From Streptococcus cristatus ATCC 51100 (GTDB lineage: Bacteria; Bacillota; Bacilli; Lactobacillales; Streptococcaceae), in NCBI RefSeq assembly GCF_000222765.1, contig NZ_AFUE01000005.1, positions 62,001-126,000 of the forward strand: 64,000 bases of DNA, written 5' to 3'. Position 1 is the first letter of the stretch; each line of letters starts with the position of its first letter. Below, one piece after another: positions 17,570 through 27,287 of the stretch. Position numbers and translations under genes: made by a program. The notes beneath the pieces were generated by a model that was not told the origin of the DNA, did no database searches, and worked only from the letters and a program-made list of their open reading frames with translations.

Positions 17570-18004
17570 TTAAATGTCGTCATCTTCCTCATCGTCATCT
17601 GATGAGACTTCAAACTCCTGTAAGGCTGCTGTCGCTTCTGAAAGAATCGTCTGAACAAGATCTTTGCCTTCCAGCATATCCTTCATCACAAGCCCAGTGA
17701 GCCCCATTGTCAGATTCAGCCCTCCAAGAATGACTGCCGAATCCAATTTGCCTAATTCTGCTAGGACACTAGCCGCCGTTGTTAGAGGACTTCCTCCGAC
17801 AATATCGGCTAAAACCAAGACTGAATCATCTGCTTCTAAACCTGCCAAGGCTTGACGGAAATCGAGAGCAAAATCATCGACTGATTTTCCCTCTTTCAGA
17901 CCCACAGCGATGATTTGGTCTGTTTTATCACCAGCAAACATCTTCAAGGAGCTCTGTACGCCTTCAGCTAGCCCCCCATGACTGACCAGTACAAGATATT
18001 TCAT
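17570..18004 (-). CDS. levD: Mannose-family PTS EIIA component
   Basis: 144 residues; His9 in VLVSHGGLAEGV accepts phosphate from HPr, and VLADIVGGSPLTTA is the second family motif. Separate EIIA and EIIB polypeptides are typical of the Lev fructose/levan PTS, whereas the general mannose PTS ManL is fused. The tail ends in an acidic SSDDDEEDDDI. First gene of the transport operon. Confidence 0.94.
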   Translation of the reverse strand: MKYLVLVSHGGLAEGVQSSLKMFAGDKTDQIIAVGLKEGKSVDDFALDFRQALAGLEADDSVLVLADIVGGSPLTTAASVLAELGKLDSAVILGGLNLTMGLTGLVMKDMLEGKDLVQTILSEATAALQEFEVSSDDDEEDDDI

Positions 18005-18040
18005 CTTTCCTGCCTCCTTATTTTCTTGATTCTATTGTAC

Positions 18041-18120
18041 ACAAAATGAAATCGCTTCCCTATTGTCAAATGTCACTTTGAAAAGATGACAAATGTGAGT
18101 TTAGATGTGACAAATGTCAT
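18041..18120 (-). promoter_or_regulatory. levD promoter: cre site and candidate LevR boxes
   Basis: On the minus strand a -10 (TACAAT) 30 bp before levD has no good -35. Immediately upstream, ATGAAATCGCTTCCC (+ strand, 18046-18060) matches the cre consensus at 14 of 15 positions. Further up, CAAATGT occurs three times, centred about 18070, 18093 and 18114, each flanked by GAC/GTC-type half sites (TGACATTTGTCA-like), at about two helical turns. These are the best candidates for LevR binding. cre is consensus-based; LevR boxes are inference. Confidence 0.6.
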
Positions 18121-18165
18121 ATTGGTCTAGTCATCCGTGACTTTCTTTCTGACTTAATTAGAAAT

Positions 18166-18195
18166 AAAAAAGAAAGCAGAAAATTATCTGCTTTC
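18166..18195 (-). terminator. Terminator of levQSRT
   Basis: GAAAGCAGA-6 nt-TCTGCTTTC followed on the minus strand by T6. The levT stop codon lies in the loop. It separates the sensing operon from levD. Confidence 0.85.
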
Positions 18196-19464
18196 AATTT
18201 CTTTTTGAATACTTGGGAGGGCACTGTCAATTTCTTGATTGCCCAGAGCTTCCTTAATCAAATAATCAAGTCTTTCCAAGGTCTGCCGATCGACTTCTTG
18301 TCCAATATCTATGATAGAACGCTCCATCATACTATCTAGCCTCTCAGAAGTCAAGGAATCCAAGCCGAAGTCATCTGCTTGCAAGATTTTTCTGGTTTGC
18401 TGACTTTTCACGACAGAGGGCAAGACTGATGTTCCCTGCGATTTTTCAAACAAGGTCTGCTGGCTCTCTTTGTCTTGTGACAACAAGAGCATAAATTCCC
18501 AAGCCAGCTTCTCTTGCTTAGTGTTGGAAGACATGCCAAAGAGGGAAGTCTTGACCTGTGTTCCCATCACCTTGCTATTGGCTGTCGGCATCGGGATACA
18601 GGTCCAAGAAAAGCTAGAATATTTAGCAACATGATAAGGATAAGGCTTGTAGGTCCGATACTGGGCTAGACTCATAGGATAGAAGGCCACTCGCCCCTCG
18701 TCAAAGTCATGAGAAGTCACCTTATAATGCTGGCTGAGCATGTCTAGCTTGCTCATAAAGGCCAATGCTTGATGCATCTCTGGGCTGTCTACATTGATAC
18801 CTGATTTATCGGTAAGATGGCCGCCGTAAGCTATCAGAGCTTGCTGCCAAGTGTAATCTGTAATACCGTACTGATCTACCACGCCATCGCCATTGGTATC
18901 CTTGGTTACTTTTTTGCAAATCTCATAGAAATCCGCCAAAGTCCAGCCTGACTCAGGAATGCTGATTCCTTCTTTTTCAAGCAGGTCTTTATTGACACAC
19001 ATCATGATAGGATTACTCTCAACTGGAAGAGCATAGCTGACTCCCTGATATTGTCCAGCTTCATAAGCGACGGGATAAAAGGCTGTCCGTTCATCATCCG
19101 TTAGGAGGGTATCCAAGGATTTGAGGGCACCAGCTGAAGCCAACATGCTAAAGTCATTTTCTGGCACCATGAAAAGATCTGGCTGTTCGCCTTTTAAAAC
19201 CTGTTCTGCCAGCCAGTCAGCATAATTCTTCTTGGGAATCCCGCTTTCGTAGATGATCTTGACATGGGGATGCGTCTTTTCAAATTTTTTAATCAGGGTG
19301 TCCAAGGCCTTGTTTTCACGACTATTTGGAACATCCCAGCTAGAGCCCGCATAGACACCGATGCGTAGGACTTTTTCATGACTAGACGACCAAAGTGCAA
19401 AGCTTAAAATAACTGAAACAAAAACCAAAACAAGAACAACCAAATGTCTAAGTCGCCACTTCAT
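18184..19464 (-). CDS. levT: Extracellular sugar-binding protein of the four-component system
   Basis: 426-residue family-1 ABC-type solute-binding protein with an N-terminal membrane anchor (residues 8-26, no lipobox Cys). LRIGVYAGSSWDVP, then DGVVDQYGITDY and GYALP-like regions match sugar-binding proteins. No ABC permease is adjacent; instead it overlaps the response regulator by 4 bp. In S. mutans LevQ and LevT bind sugar and signal to LevS, so a sensing role is likely. Confidence 0.82.
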   Translation of the reverse strand: MKWRLRHLVVLVLVFVSVILSFALWSSSHEKVLRIGVYAGSSWDVPNSRENKALDTLIKKFEKTHPHVKIIYESGIPKKNYADWLAEQVLKGEQPDLFMVPENDFSMLASAGALKSLDTLLTDDERTAFYPVAYEAGQYQGVSYALPVESNPIMMCVNKDLLEKEGISIPESGWTLADFYEICKKVTKDTNGDGVVDQYGITDYTWQQALIAYGGHLTDKSGINVDSPEMHQALAFMSKLDMLSQHYKVTSHDFDEGRVAFYPMSLAQYRTYKPYPYHVAKYSSFSWTCIPMPTANSKVMGTQVKTSLFGMSSNTKQEKLAWEFMLLLSQDKESQQTLFEKSQGTSVLPSVVKSQQTRKILQADDFGLDSLTSERLDSMMERSIIDIGQEVDRQTLERLDYLIKEALGNQEIDSALPSIQKEIESR

Positions 19465-20144
19465 TTGTCACTTCCCTTGCTAAAGTCTCGCTGGGTGACT
19501 CCGGTCTGCACGGCCCAGATAGCCAGCTGAGTCCGGTCACGCAGATTCAGTTTAGACAGAATCCCTGATAGGTAGTTGCGCACGGTTCCTTCCGACAGAT
19601 AAAGCTTGGCTGCAATCTCCTTATTAGAAATCCCAAAGCCAATCTGCTGGATAATCTTCCACTCCGTCCGGCTCATGTCCTCTACATTTTCCTCTGACAC
19701 CGTGATAGCAAAGTTGGACTGGGCCATCTGTGAAAAGATTTTGAAGACCTTGGTGGCAATATTGGGATTGATCATAGCTCCGCCCCGATAGACTGTCTGA
19801 ATGGCTTCGTGAAGCTCTTCTGTCGAGACCCCTTTTAGAATGTAGCCAGAGGCACCGTATTTGAGAGCAGAGAAGATAAATTCATCGTCATCAAAGGTCG
19901 TCAGAATGATAATCTTAGCATCCGGATACTGCTCCTTGACAGCCTTGGTACAGAGCACACCGTCCATGACTGGCATGCGAATATCCATCAAAATCACATC
20001 TGGACGCACCCGATGAAGCTTTTCCAGCACTTCCTTGCCATCTCCAACTGTCCCGACTACCTCGATGTCAGCATGAGCAGACAGGATGATTTGCAGAGAC
20101 TCACGAATCAAGGCCTGATCGTCTGCAATTAAAACTTTAATCAT
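19461..20144 (-). CDS. levR: Response regulator, NarL/LuxR family
   Basis: 227 residues. Receiver domain with acidic pocket (LIADDQ), phospho-acceptor Asp in DVILMDIRMPVMDG (about residue 54) and switch Lys in LKGVST. A LuxR-type HTH follows about 155-215 (GISNKEIAAKLYLSEGTVRNYL). Overlaps levS by 8 bp. Expected to activate levD and, by analogy with S. mutans, fructan-hydrolase genes elsewhere. Confidence 0.88.
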   Translation of the reverse strand: MIKVLIADDQALIRESLQIILSAHADIEVVGTVGDGKEVLEKLHRVRPDVILMDIRMPVMDGVLCTKAVKEQYPDAKIIILTTFDDDEFIFSALKYGASGYILKGVSTEELHEAIQTVYRGGAMINPNIATKVFKIFSQMAQSNFAITVSEENVEDMSRTEWKIIQQIGFGISNKEIAAKLYLSEGTVRNYLSGILSKLNLRDRTQLAIWAVQTGVTQRDFSKGSDK

Positions 20145-21450
20145 TCCAACCTCCTATTTTGGGGATTTCAATGTAGGTATAAAAGCCATCTCGATTTTCA
20201 AAATGAACCTTCCCACCGATAATAGCCAACCGTTCCTGCATTTGCTTCAGACCATAGCCATAGTGCAATTCATCAAACCCTACACCATCATCTCGAATGG
20301 TCATAATATAATTTTCTTTTTCTAACAACTCAATCCAAACGGTCTTGGCGTGCCCGTGACGCACAGAATTGGTAATTGATTCCTGAACGATGCGAAACAC
20401 AATATCTTCTTTGGCAATATCTAAATCGATCGTATCCCATTCATAGAGAAAGTGGATATCCAAGTTGGAAATGGCTTCATACTCTCGGATAATCTTTAAC
20501 AAAGCCTCTTTCAGACTATTATTCTCCAGAGTACCTGGCCGCATTTTATTGAGTGAGCCTCGGACATCCCGAATCCCGTCACGAACGACGACCGAGACAT
20601 TGTTGAGCTGTTCCTTGGCCCGCTCGGTATCAATATCCACTAGTACCTTAATGGCATCAATTCCCGCTGAGATACCCGTCAAAGCATGGCCCAGTGTATC
20701 ATGAATCTCACGGGCAATTCGTTTCCTTTCTCGGTCTTCAGCAATTTTTTCTGACAAAGCTAGATAGCTATTCAGCTCCCGATTGGCCTGAGAAGCCATG
20801 CGAAGCTCCTCCTCAATTCGGTGCCGCTCTGTAATCGCCGACATGATATAAAAGAGCAAGGAAATCATAAAGACTACAATATTGAGGGAGAAAAGAAAAT
20901 TCTTACCAAAAAGCAGCAGCAAACGTATAGATTCTGGATAAAAACGAATATAGGTATCCAACGAAGGCAGTTTAACAAAGAGTGACAGCAGGTCGTAGTT
21001 TGACAATAGCAACATACTGAAACTCAAGATAATAAAGGAAAACCAGTATTTTTTATCCTTGGAGGCATTGAACTCTTTAGATCCATAGAAAATATCTGCA
21101 AAGACGAGAAGAATCAGCCCATTGTAAGACGAATGCAGGGCAGTAAAGATGACCAACATCAGCAAAATCTCAATCATGGTCACCTTATCGTAAACGGATA
21201 GCTGATTGGGGTGCTTTTCCCGATAGTACATCACCAGCAATAGGCAGGCATAAAAGATAATGGAAATCAGAAAAATGAAACTGGGAGATCCTGGAATGGC
21301 ATCCAAACGTTCCAAAAGCGAGTGACTGAAGCTTCTTGTTACGACATAATTGGTTGCAAAGAGGTAAATCGAAGCATTATAGACAATGGCTATAAAATTG
21401 ATGACCATCAGAGCTATTTTACTGTAAAAAATGCTTTTGTTTGGTTTCAT
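20137..21450 (-). CDS. levS: Sensor histidine kinase
   Basis: 437 residues. About six membrane segments in the first 210, then a HisKA_3 dimerisation domain with the phospho-His in IAREIHDTLGHALTG and an HATPase domain (VQESITNSVRHGHA as N-box, DDGVGF as G1, YGYGLKQMQERL as G2). No large extracellular sensor domain, consistent with sensing through LevQ/LevT. Start taken at the ATG overlapping the levQ stop (TAATG) behind GGGTGG. Confidence 0.87.
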   Translation of the reverse strand: MKPNKSIFYSKIALMVINFIAIVYNASIYLFATNYVVTRSFSHSLLERLDAIPGSPSFIFLISIIFYACLLLVMYYREKHPNQLSVYDKVTMIEILLMLVIFTALHSSYNGLILLVFADIFYGSKEFNASKDKKYWFSFIILSFSMLLLSNYDLLSLFVKLPSLDTYIRFYPESIRLLLLFGKNFLFSLNIVVFMISLLFYIMSAITERHRIEEELRMASQANRELNSYLALSEKIAEDRERKRIAREIHDTLGHALTGISAGIDAIKVLVDIDTERAKEQLNNVSVVVRDGIRDVRGSLNKMRPGTLENNSLKEALLKIIREYEAISNLDIHFLYEWDTIDLDIAKEDIVFRIVQESITNSVRHGHAKTVWIELLEKENYIMTIRDDGVGFDELHYGYGLKQMQERLAIIGGKVHFENRDGFYTYIEIPKIGGWND

Positions 21451-22436
21451 TACTGCCACCCTGTAACTATATACTCGCTGATATTGTCCTTGTTTATCAA
21501 GCGGACTGGTATCAAATACTGTCTATCACACGACTTCTCTTCCCGCAGCAGCTCAATCACTTCTGCCACCTTTCGTCCCATCTGAATAGGCGACTGGGCC
21601 ACTGTTCCTTGAATGTCGTTCGTATTGGCTAAAAAATTCTTAATATCTGGAGAACCGTCAACTCCATAAATATAAATTTTTTCTGCTACACCTTGATCCT
21701 TGATTGCTGCCAAGGCACCGATTGCTGCACGGTCATTAAGAGCCATGACAACGTTAAATTCCAAGCCATTATCCAAGGCATTTTTGACCTGGGGCATGCT
21801 TTCTTCGGTCTGTCCCAAAGTCTCCAGCTGAGAAACGATTCGATAGCCGGGATGTCCCTTGATGGTATCCAGAAAGCCCTGTAGCCGATCCATAGCTGAG
21901 ATGGCATTCTGATGTTCAAGCAAGAGAATATTCGCCTCGGAAAGCCGACTCATCATATCTTTAGCAATCAAAACTCCCGCTTGATAGTTATCTGACACGA
22001 TAGTCGTGTCAACAGCTACTTGCTTGCTCATTGGCGCATCTACCACGATAATGCGAATACCCGCTTTTTTAGCTTTATTCAAAGCCTTGATAATAGCTGG
22101 GCTGTCACTCTTTACTGGATTGATGACGATGATATCCACTTTCTCTTTGATAAAATAAGCAATTTGCTGGCTCTGCTTTTTCTCATCTAACTCCGAATCA
22201 CGAACATAGAGCCGACTCCCCTGTTGATTGGTTTTTTTCTCCAATTCAGCATTCAAGGTTTGATAAAAATCATTGTTCATGGTCATATAGGTCGCCCCGA
22301 TTTTCATTTGATTGCTATCGGGCATACTAGCCTTAGAATAAATAAAAGTAAGGCAACAGATTACCAGCACAAAAATAGACCAGAGAGCACATTTCTGGCA
22401 AGTCTGAATCCTCTTTTTCCCCTTACTTGATCCCAT
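21450..22436 (-). CDS. levQ: Membrane-anchored sugar-binding protein of the four-component system
   Basis: 328 residues with one N-terminal membrane helix (about 17-35) and a periplasmic-binding fold of the ribose/LacI type (IGATYMTMNNDFYQTLNAEL, IIVINPVKSDSPAI, VSDNYQAG, YGVDGSPDIKNF). First gene of the operon, preceded by TATAAT near 22485. The order levQ-kinase-regulator-levT and the adjacent PTS identify the system. Confidence 0.82.
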   Translation of the reverse strand: MGSSKGKKRIQTCQKCALWSIFVLVICCLTFIYSKASMPDSNQMKIGATYMTMNNDFYQTLNAELEKKTNQQGSRLYVRDSELDEKKQSQQIAYFIKEKVDIIVINPVKSDSPAIIKALNKAKKAGIRIIVVDAPMSKQVAVDTTIVSDNYQAGVLIAKDMMSRLSEANILLLEHQNAISAMDRLQGFLDTIKGHPGYRIVSQLETLGQTEESMPQVKNALDNGLEFNVVMALNDRAAIGALAAIKDQGVAEKIYIYGVDGSPDIKNFLANTNDIQGTVAQSPIQMGRKVAEVIELLREEKSCDRQYLIPVRLINKDNISEYIVTGWQ

Positions 22437-22559
22437 TTCTATCTCCTAGTCACCTATACTTATTAACACTTCACTTACGTTTATTATATTATAATCAAGC
22501 GAAAAATCAAAACGTTTCTTGAATCCTGTAATAAATGAATAGCAAAAACAAAAAACAAA

Positions 22560-22580
22560 GGCATTCTCATGGAATACCTC
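22560..22580 (-). terminator. Probable terminator of patAB
   Basis: GGTATTCC-atga-GAATGCC on the minus strand with one mismatch, followed by a T-rich tail. Confidence 0.6.
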
Positions 22581-22595
22581 CGTTTCTATATATAT

Positions 22596-24374
22596 TTATT
22601 CAAATACAAATTGATTGTGGTAGAGCTCAGAATAGAAGCCACCTAGATGCAGCAATTCATGATGATTGCCTCTTTCAATGACTTCCCCATCTTTTAAGAC
22701 AATAATCTGGTCTGCATTCAATATGGTCTTCAATCGGTGAGCGATGACAAAGCTGGTTCGGCCTGCCACAATGGCCTCCATCGCGCTCTGGATCTTGCTC
22801 TCTGTTACCGTATCAACATTAGAGGTGGCCTCATCCAAGATCAGCACTTGAGGATCGGTCAAAAGGGTTCGAGCGATCGAAATCAATTGCTTTTGACCTG
22901 TTGAAAAGATGTTTTGATCATCATCTACGATTGTGTCGTATTTATCAGGCAAGCTTTCAATATACTCGTGAATATGAGTAGCACGCGCAGCGATTTCAAC
23001 CATCTCCTGACTTGCATCCGGTACTCCAAATCGGATATTGTCTCGAATGGTTCCGCTGAACAAGACAGAATCTTGCAAAACGATCCCTACATGACTGCGC
23101 AAGCTATCCAAGTCATAGTCTCGGATATCGCGCCCGTCAAATTCGATACTGCCTTTATCCACATCGTAAAAACGATTGATCAGGTTCATGATGGTCGTCT
23201 TCCCTGATCCTGTCGGCCCTACAACGGCAATCATCTTACCTTTTGGCGCTGAAATGGAAACATCTTTCAAAATTGGCTTACCTTCAACATAAGAGAAATC
23301 CACATGCTTTATCTCGACGCCTTCTCTCAGCTCGGTAAAGGCTGGAGCATTCTGCGGGCGCACCTCCTCAGGCGCATCAAACATTTCCTGAATCCGATCC
23401 GCACCAGTGAAAGCCAGCTGCAGGCTTCCCCAGCTTGCCGCAACCTGAATGATAGGCTGATAGTATTGTTGAGAAAACTGTGTAAAGGTTGAAATCAGAC
23501 CAATGGCTACTGAGGTCTTCACATTAGGATCATTGAGCATAATGGCTGAACCTACAAAAATCACGATAGCCGTATTGATCAAGCTCATTCCGTTCATGAC
23601 AGGAAAGAGCAAGCCAGCAAAAGCGCGTCCTTTGAAAGTAGCTGACCGAACCTTATCATTTTGCTGGACAAAGCCTTTGATGACTTCTTCTTGCATTCCC
23701 TGCACAATGACTACCTTCTGGCCGGAAATCGTCTCATCCATATAAGCATTGAGCTGACCAACTTCTTTTTGCTGCAAGTCTGTGTACTTGCGAGCCAGCT
23801 TGACGATGGACACCAAGACAATGATGGCTACTGGCGTACTGGCAATCGTCACCCAAGCCAAGGTCGCATGCCGCATAAACATGATGATAATCAGGCCGAT
23901 GTAGAGAGCGATATTGCTCATCACTTGGACTAGACTCTCGTTGAAAGCCTGCAAGATATTGTCCAAATCACTGGTAAAACGAGACAAGATATCCCCGTCT
24001 TGATGACGGTCAAAGAAGGAAACGGTCAAGCGAGCTAATTTTCCAAAGAGCCCCTTACGCATTTCATTGGTTGAGTAGGAAATGATCCGACTCATCAATA
24101 GCATGTAAATCAAGCTCGATAGCGAAAGGAAGATGAAAGCCAGCGCTAAATTCCACATGATTCCTTGAAAAGCAGCAAAGGCAGAAACATCGCCTGAAGC
24201 AAGCTTGCCACTCGCAAAAGCACTACCCAGCTCCACTAACTCACTAATGGCGAGACCAGTAAAAATCGGAAATAGAACCTGTAAAACCGTAGAGATGACA
24301 ATCATAATCATAACGACCAAAAAGGCCAGTTTATACTGTTTGAAATATTGCCAGAAAAATTTTGCTGTCTTCAT
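22596..24374 (-). CDS. patB: Heterodimeric ABC multidrug exporter, catalytic half (PatB-like)
   Basis: 592 residues: six-helix transmembrane domain (about 1-320) and nucleotide-binding domain with Walker A GPTGSGKTT, Walker B VLILDEATSNVD with catalytic Glu, and H-loop VIAHRL. Its signature is FSTGQ rather than LSGGQ, the degenerate form that faces the dead site of the dimer. Start at MKTAKFFWQYFK, one base after the patA stop; a longer frame overlaps patA. S. pneumoniae PatAB exports fluoroquinolones and dyes. Confidence 0.88.
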   Translation of the reverse strand: MKTAKFFWQYFKQYKLAFLVVMIMIVISTVLQVLFPIFTGLAISELVELGSAFASGKLASGDVSAFAAFQGIMWNLALAFIFLSLSSLIYMLLMSRIISYSTNEMRKGLFGKLARLTVSFFDRHQDGDILSRFTSDLDNILQAFNESLVQVMSNIALYIGLIIIMFMRHATLAWVTIASTPVAIIVLVSIVKLARKYTDLQQKEVGQLNAYMDETISGQKVVIVQGMQEEVIKGFVQQNDKVRSATFKGRAFAGLLFPVMNGMSLINTAIVIFVGSAIMLNDPNVKTSVAIGLISTFTQFSQQYYQPIIQVAASWGSLQLAFTGADRIQEMFDAPEEVRPQNAPAFTELREGVEIKHVDFSYVEGKPILKDVSISAPKGKMIAVVGPTGSGKTTIMNLINRFYDVDKGSIEFDGRDIRDYDLDSLRSHVGIVLQDSVLFSGTIRDNIRFGVPDASQEMVEIAARATHIHEYIESLPDKYDTIVDDDQNIFSTGQKQLISIARTLLTDPQVLILDEATSNVDTVTESKIQSAMEAIVAGRTSFVIAHRLKTILNADQIIVLKDGEVIERGNHHELLHLGGFYSELYHNQFVFE

Positions 24375-24375
24375 C

Positions 24376-26082
24376 TTAGTCCTCCTTTCCTTTTTGAGTC
24401 TCATAAATTTCTCGGTAGACATCATTTGTAGCAACCAAGTCTGCGTGTCTACCTTGCCCAATCAAGCGTCCTTGATCTAGCACCAAAATCTTGTCCGCAT
24501 GGACAACAGAGCTAATCTTCTGGGCAATAATGATGGTTGTAGTTCCCTTCAAATCCTTGTTCAGTGCCTCCTGAACCAGCTTTTCGGACTTGGCATCCAG
24601 AGCTGAAGTCGAGTCATCTAGGATAAGAATATTGGGATTGCTGACGACACCACGCGCGATGGACATTCTCTGCTTTTGTCCGCCAGAGAAATTATTTCCC
24701 CGTTCTTCGACTTGGCTGTTGTAGGTATCTTCCATGCGATTGATAAACTCGCTTGCCTGAGCAATTCGCGCCGCCTGTTCTAATTCTGGCAGGCTAGCAT
24801 TTTGCTTTCCTTGACGCAGATTGTCCGCAATCGTCCCCTTAAATAAAATAGCTTTTTGCAGAACGATAGAGACATTTTTTCTCAGCGAAGCTTCACTAAT
24901 GTCTCGCAAGTCCTTGCCGCCAATTTTGATGGAGCCTTCCTGAGGATCAAAAAGACGTGGAATGAGCTGGGCCAGAGTTGATTTTCCTGCTCCTGTCGCT
25001 CCGACAACACCAATCATCTCTCCTGGTTTGACTTCAAAGCTAATATCCTTTAGCATGGGCTCTGTATCTGTCGGATAGGTAAAGGTCACATGGTCAAAGA
25101 CCAGACTACCTTCCAAATCTTCTTCAGCTTCATTCTTGAAAGTCATCGCTGGCTCTGTATCCAAGACCTCCTTGATCCGCCGAATCGAAACCATAGCACG
25201 CGTAACGGTATTGCCCAAAAAGCCAACCATGATAATAGTAAACATGATTTGATTCAAGTAAGAAATGAAAGAGACAATCGAGCTAACCAAGCCTGGATCC
25301 ATCTGTATCATGCTGGACAAGAGCCACATAGTCAGATAGACAGCCCCGTAGCCGACGATCATCATCATCGGTTGAACGATCGAAAAGGCATAACCAATAA
25401 AGAGATTTTGCTCCAAAAGTTCATCTGAAACTTGCGTAAACTTCTGATACTGCTCTCTCTCCTGCACGAAAGATTTGACGACACGGACGCCACGCAGATT
25501 TTCTTTGGCAATCGAATTGATCTTTTCTAAGAGAACTTGAAATTTGGCAAAGCGTGGCCCCATCAATCCCATCATCACTCCTGTCAAAAAGAAGACCAAA
25601 AAGACCATCAGGACAATCACCCACCATAAGGAAGGAATGGTCACCACCGCCAAAATAAAGGAACCTAAAAATAGAATAGGCAGGCGGAATAAAATCTGAA
25701 ACATCATCATGACCAAATTTTGCACTTGGTTGATGTCATTGGTCATTCGGACGACAAGATTTCCCGCATTGAACTGTTCAATATTGGCATAAGAGAAGGT
25801 CTGGATTTTCCGAAAGGTCTTTTCCCGTAAATCCGACGACACACCTTGCGCAATATAGGCTGCCAGGGTCACATTTGCCCCGCCAGCAAGCAGGCCAACC
25901 AAACCAAAACCCAGCAACCAAGCCCCTAAACGATAGATTTCTTCCCGATTTCCTGACAAAAGAGCATTCAAGACATCTTTTAAATACAAGGGCTGCAACA
26001 GCGAGCTAGCTAGCATCAGCGATGTCATAAGAAGAGATAAAAAGATAAATAATTTATAGGCTGATAAAGCTTTTTTGAACAT
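24376..26082 (-). CDS. patA: Heterodimeric ABC multidrug exporter, non-catalytic half (PatA-like)
   Basis: 568 residues, same fold as its partner. Walker A GATGAGKST and signature NFSGGQKQR are canonical, but the Walker B is ILILDDSTSALD (Asp for the catalytic Glu) and the H-loop is IIAQKIS (Gln for His). Together with PatB's altered signature this gives one working and one degenerate ATP site, as in BmrCD and LmrCD. First gene of the pair. Confidence 0.88.
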   Translation of the reverse strand: MFKKALSAYKLFIFLSLLMTSLMLASSLLQPLYLKDVLNALLSGNREEIYRLGAWLLGFGLVGLLAGGANVTLAAYIAQGVSSDLREKTFRKIQTFSYANIEQFNAGNLVVRMTNDINQVQNLVMMMFQILFRLPILFLGSFILAVVTIPSLWWVIVLMVFLVFFLTGVMMGLMGPRFAKFQVLLEKINSIAKENLRGVRVVKSFVQEREQYQKFTQVSDELLEQNLFIGYAFSIVQPMMMIVGYGAVYLTMWLLSSMIQMDPGLVSSIVSFISYLNQIMFTIIMVGFLGNTVTRAMVSIRRIKEVLDTEPAMTFKNEAEEDLEGSLVFDHVTFTYPTDTEPMLKDISFEVKPGEMIGVVGATGAGKSTLAQLIPRLFDPQEGSIKIGGKDLRDISEASLRKNVSIVLQKAILFKGTIADNLRQGKQNASLPELEQAARIAQASEFINRMEDTYNSQVEERGNNFSGGQKQRMSIARGVVSNPNILILDDSTSALDAKSEKLVQEALNKDLKGTTTIIIAQKISSVVHADKILVLDQGRLIGQGRHADLVATNDVYREIYETQKGKED

Positions 26083-26240
26083 AATCCCTCCTCGTAGATT
26101 TTTAACTTTGTTTAGCTTCCTTACTATATCATAGATAAAAACAATGTCAAGTAAGAAATTTCAACTATTGTATGGTACAATATAGTAAATAACTCTAAAA
26201 GCAAGTGAGTCCTTTTGTGGGTCTCGTACAAGGAGAAAAG

Positions 26241-27257
26241 ATGGATAAACAACGAATTGCTGTGGTTGGCCCCGGTTCTTGGGGAACGGCTCTATCGCAA
26301 GTCCTCAATGATAATGGCCATGAAGTCCGGATTTGGGGCAATATTGCAGAGCAGATTGACGAGATCAATAACCAGCATACAAATAAACGCTATTTCAAAG
26401 ATGTAGTTCTAAGCGAGGAAATTAAGGCTTATCACGACTTGAAAGATGCTCTAGCAAACGTAGATGCTGTGCTTTTTGTCGTACCGACCAAGGTGACCCG
26501 TCTGGTAGCCCAACAAGTTGCGCAAACCTTAGATCACAAGGTAAAAATCATGCATGCATCCAAGGGATTAGAGCCTAATAGCCACAAACGAATTTCAACT
26601 ATTCTGGAAGAAGAAATCCCTGCAGACTTGCGTAGCGAGATTGTCGTTGTTTCAGGTCCTAGCCACGCTGAGGAAACTATCGTCCGCGATATTACCTTGA
26701 TTACCGCAGCATCTAAGGACCTCGAAACCGCTAAATATGTGCAGGAGCTCTTCAGCAACCATTACTTCCGCCTCTACACCAATACCGATGTCGTTGGAGT
26801 GGAGACAGCAGGTGCTCTCAAAAACATCATCGCAGTCGGAGCTGGTGCTCTTCACGGACTGGGCTATGGTGACAATGCCAAAGCTGCCATCATCACACGC
26901 GGTCTGGCTGAAATTACCCGACTGGGTGTCAAGCTTGGTGCCAGCCCTCTGACTTACAGCGGTCTTTCTGGTGTCGGTGACTTAATCGTCACAGGAACCT
27001 CTATCCACTCTCGCAACTGGCGGGCTGGAGATGCGCTGGGTCGCGGCGAAAAACTAGCTGATATTGAAGCTAATATGGGCATGGTTATCGAAGGAATCTC
27101 TACGACCAAGGCAGCCTACGAACTGGCTCAGGAGCTCGGTGTCTACATGCCTATCACTCAGGCTATTTACAAGGTCATCTATGACGGCCATGATATCAAA
27201 GATGCCATTCATGATATGATGAGCAATGAATTCAAAGCTGAAAATGAGTGGTCTTAA
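26241..27257 (+). CDS. gpsA: Glycerol-3-phosphate dehydrogenase [NAD(P)+]
   Basis: Reduces dihydroxyacetone phosphate to sn-glycerol 3-phosphate for phospholipid and teichoic acid synthesis. 338 residues; nucleotide-binding GPGSWGTAL near the start, [19 protein letters not shown] and [10 protein letters not shown] are family motifs. Start at [10 protein letters not shown] behind AAGGAGAAAAG. Followed by galU after 30 bp. Confidence 0.95.
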   Translation: MDKQRIAVVGPGSWGTALSQVLNDNGHEVRIWGNIAEQIDEINNQHTNKRYFKDVVLSEEIKAYHDLKDALANVDAVLFVVPTKVTRLVAQQVAQTLDHKVKIMHASKGLEPNSHKRISTILEEEIPADLRSEIVVVSGPSHAEETIVRDITLITAASKDLETAKYVQELFSNHYFRLYTNTDVVGVETAGALKNIIAVGAGALHGLGYGDNAKAAIITRGLAEITRLGVKLGASPLTYSGLSGVGDLIVTGTSIHSRNWRAGDALGRGEKLADIEANMGMVIEGISTTKAAYELAQELGVYMPITQAIYKVIYDGHDIKDAIHDMMSNEFKAENEWS

Positions 27258-27287
27258 GTTATAGTATTTTTTATAAAGGAGAAATTT

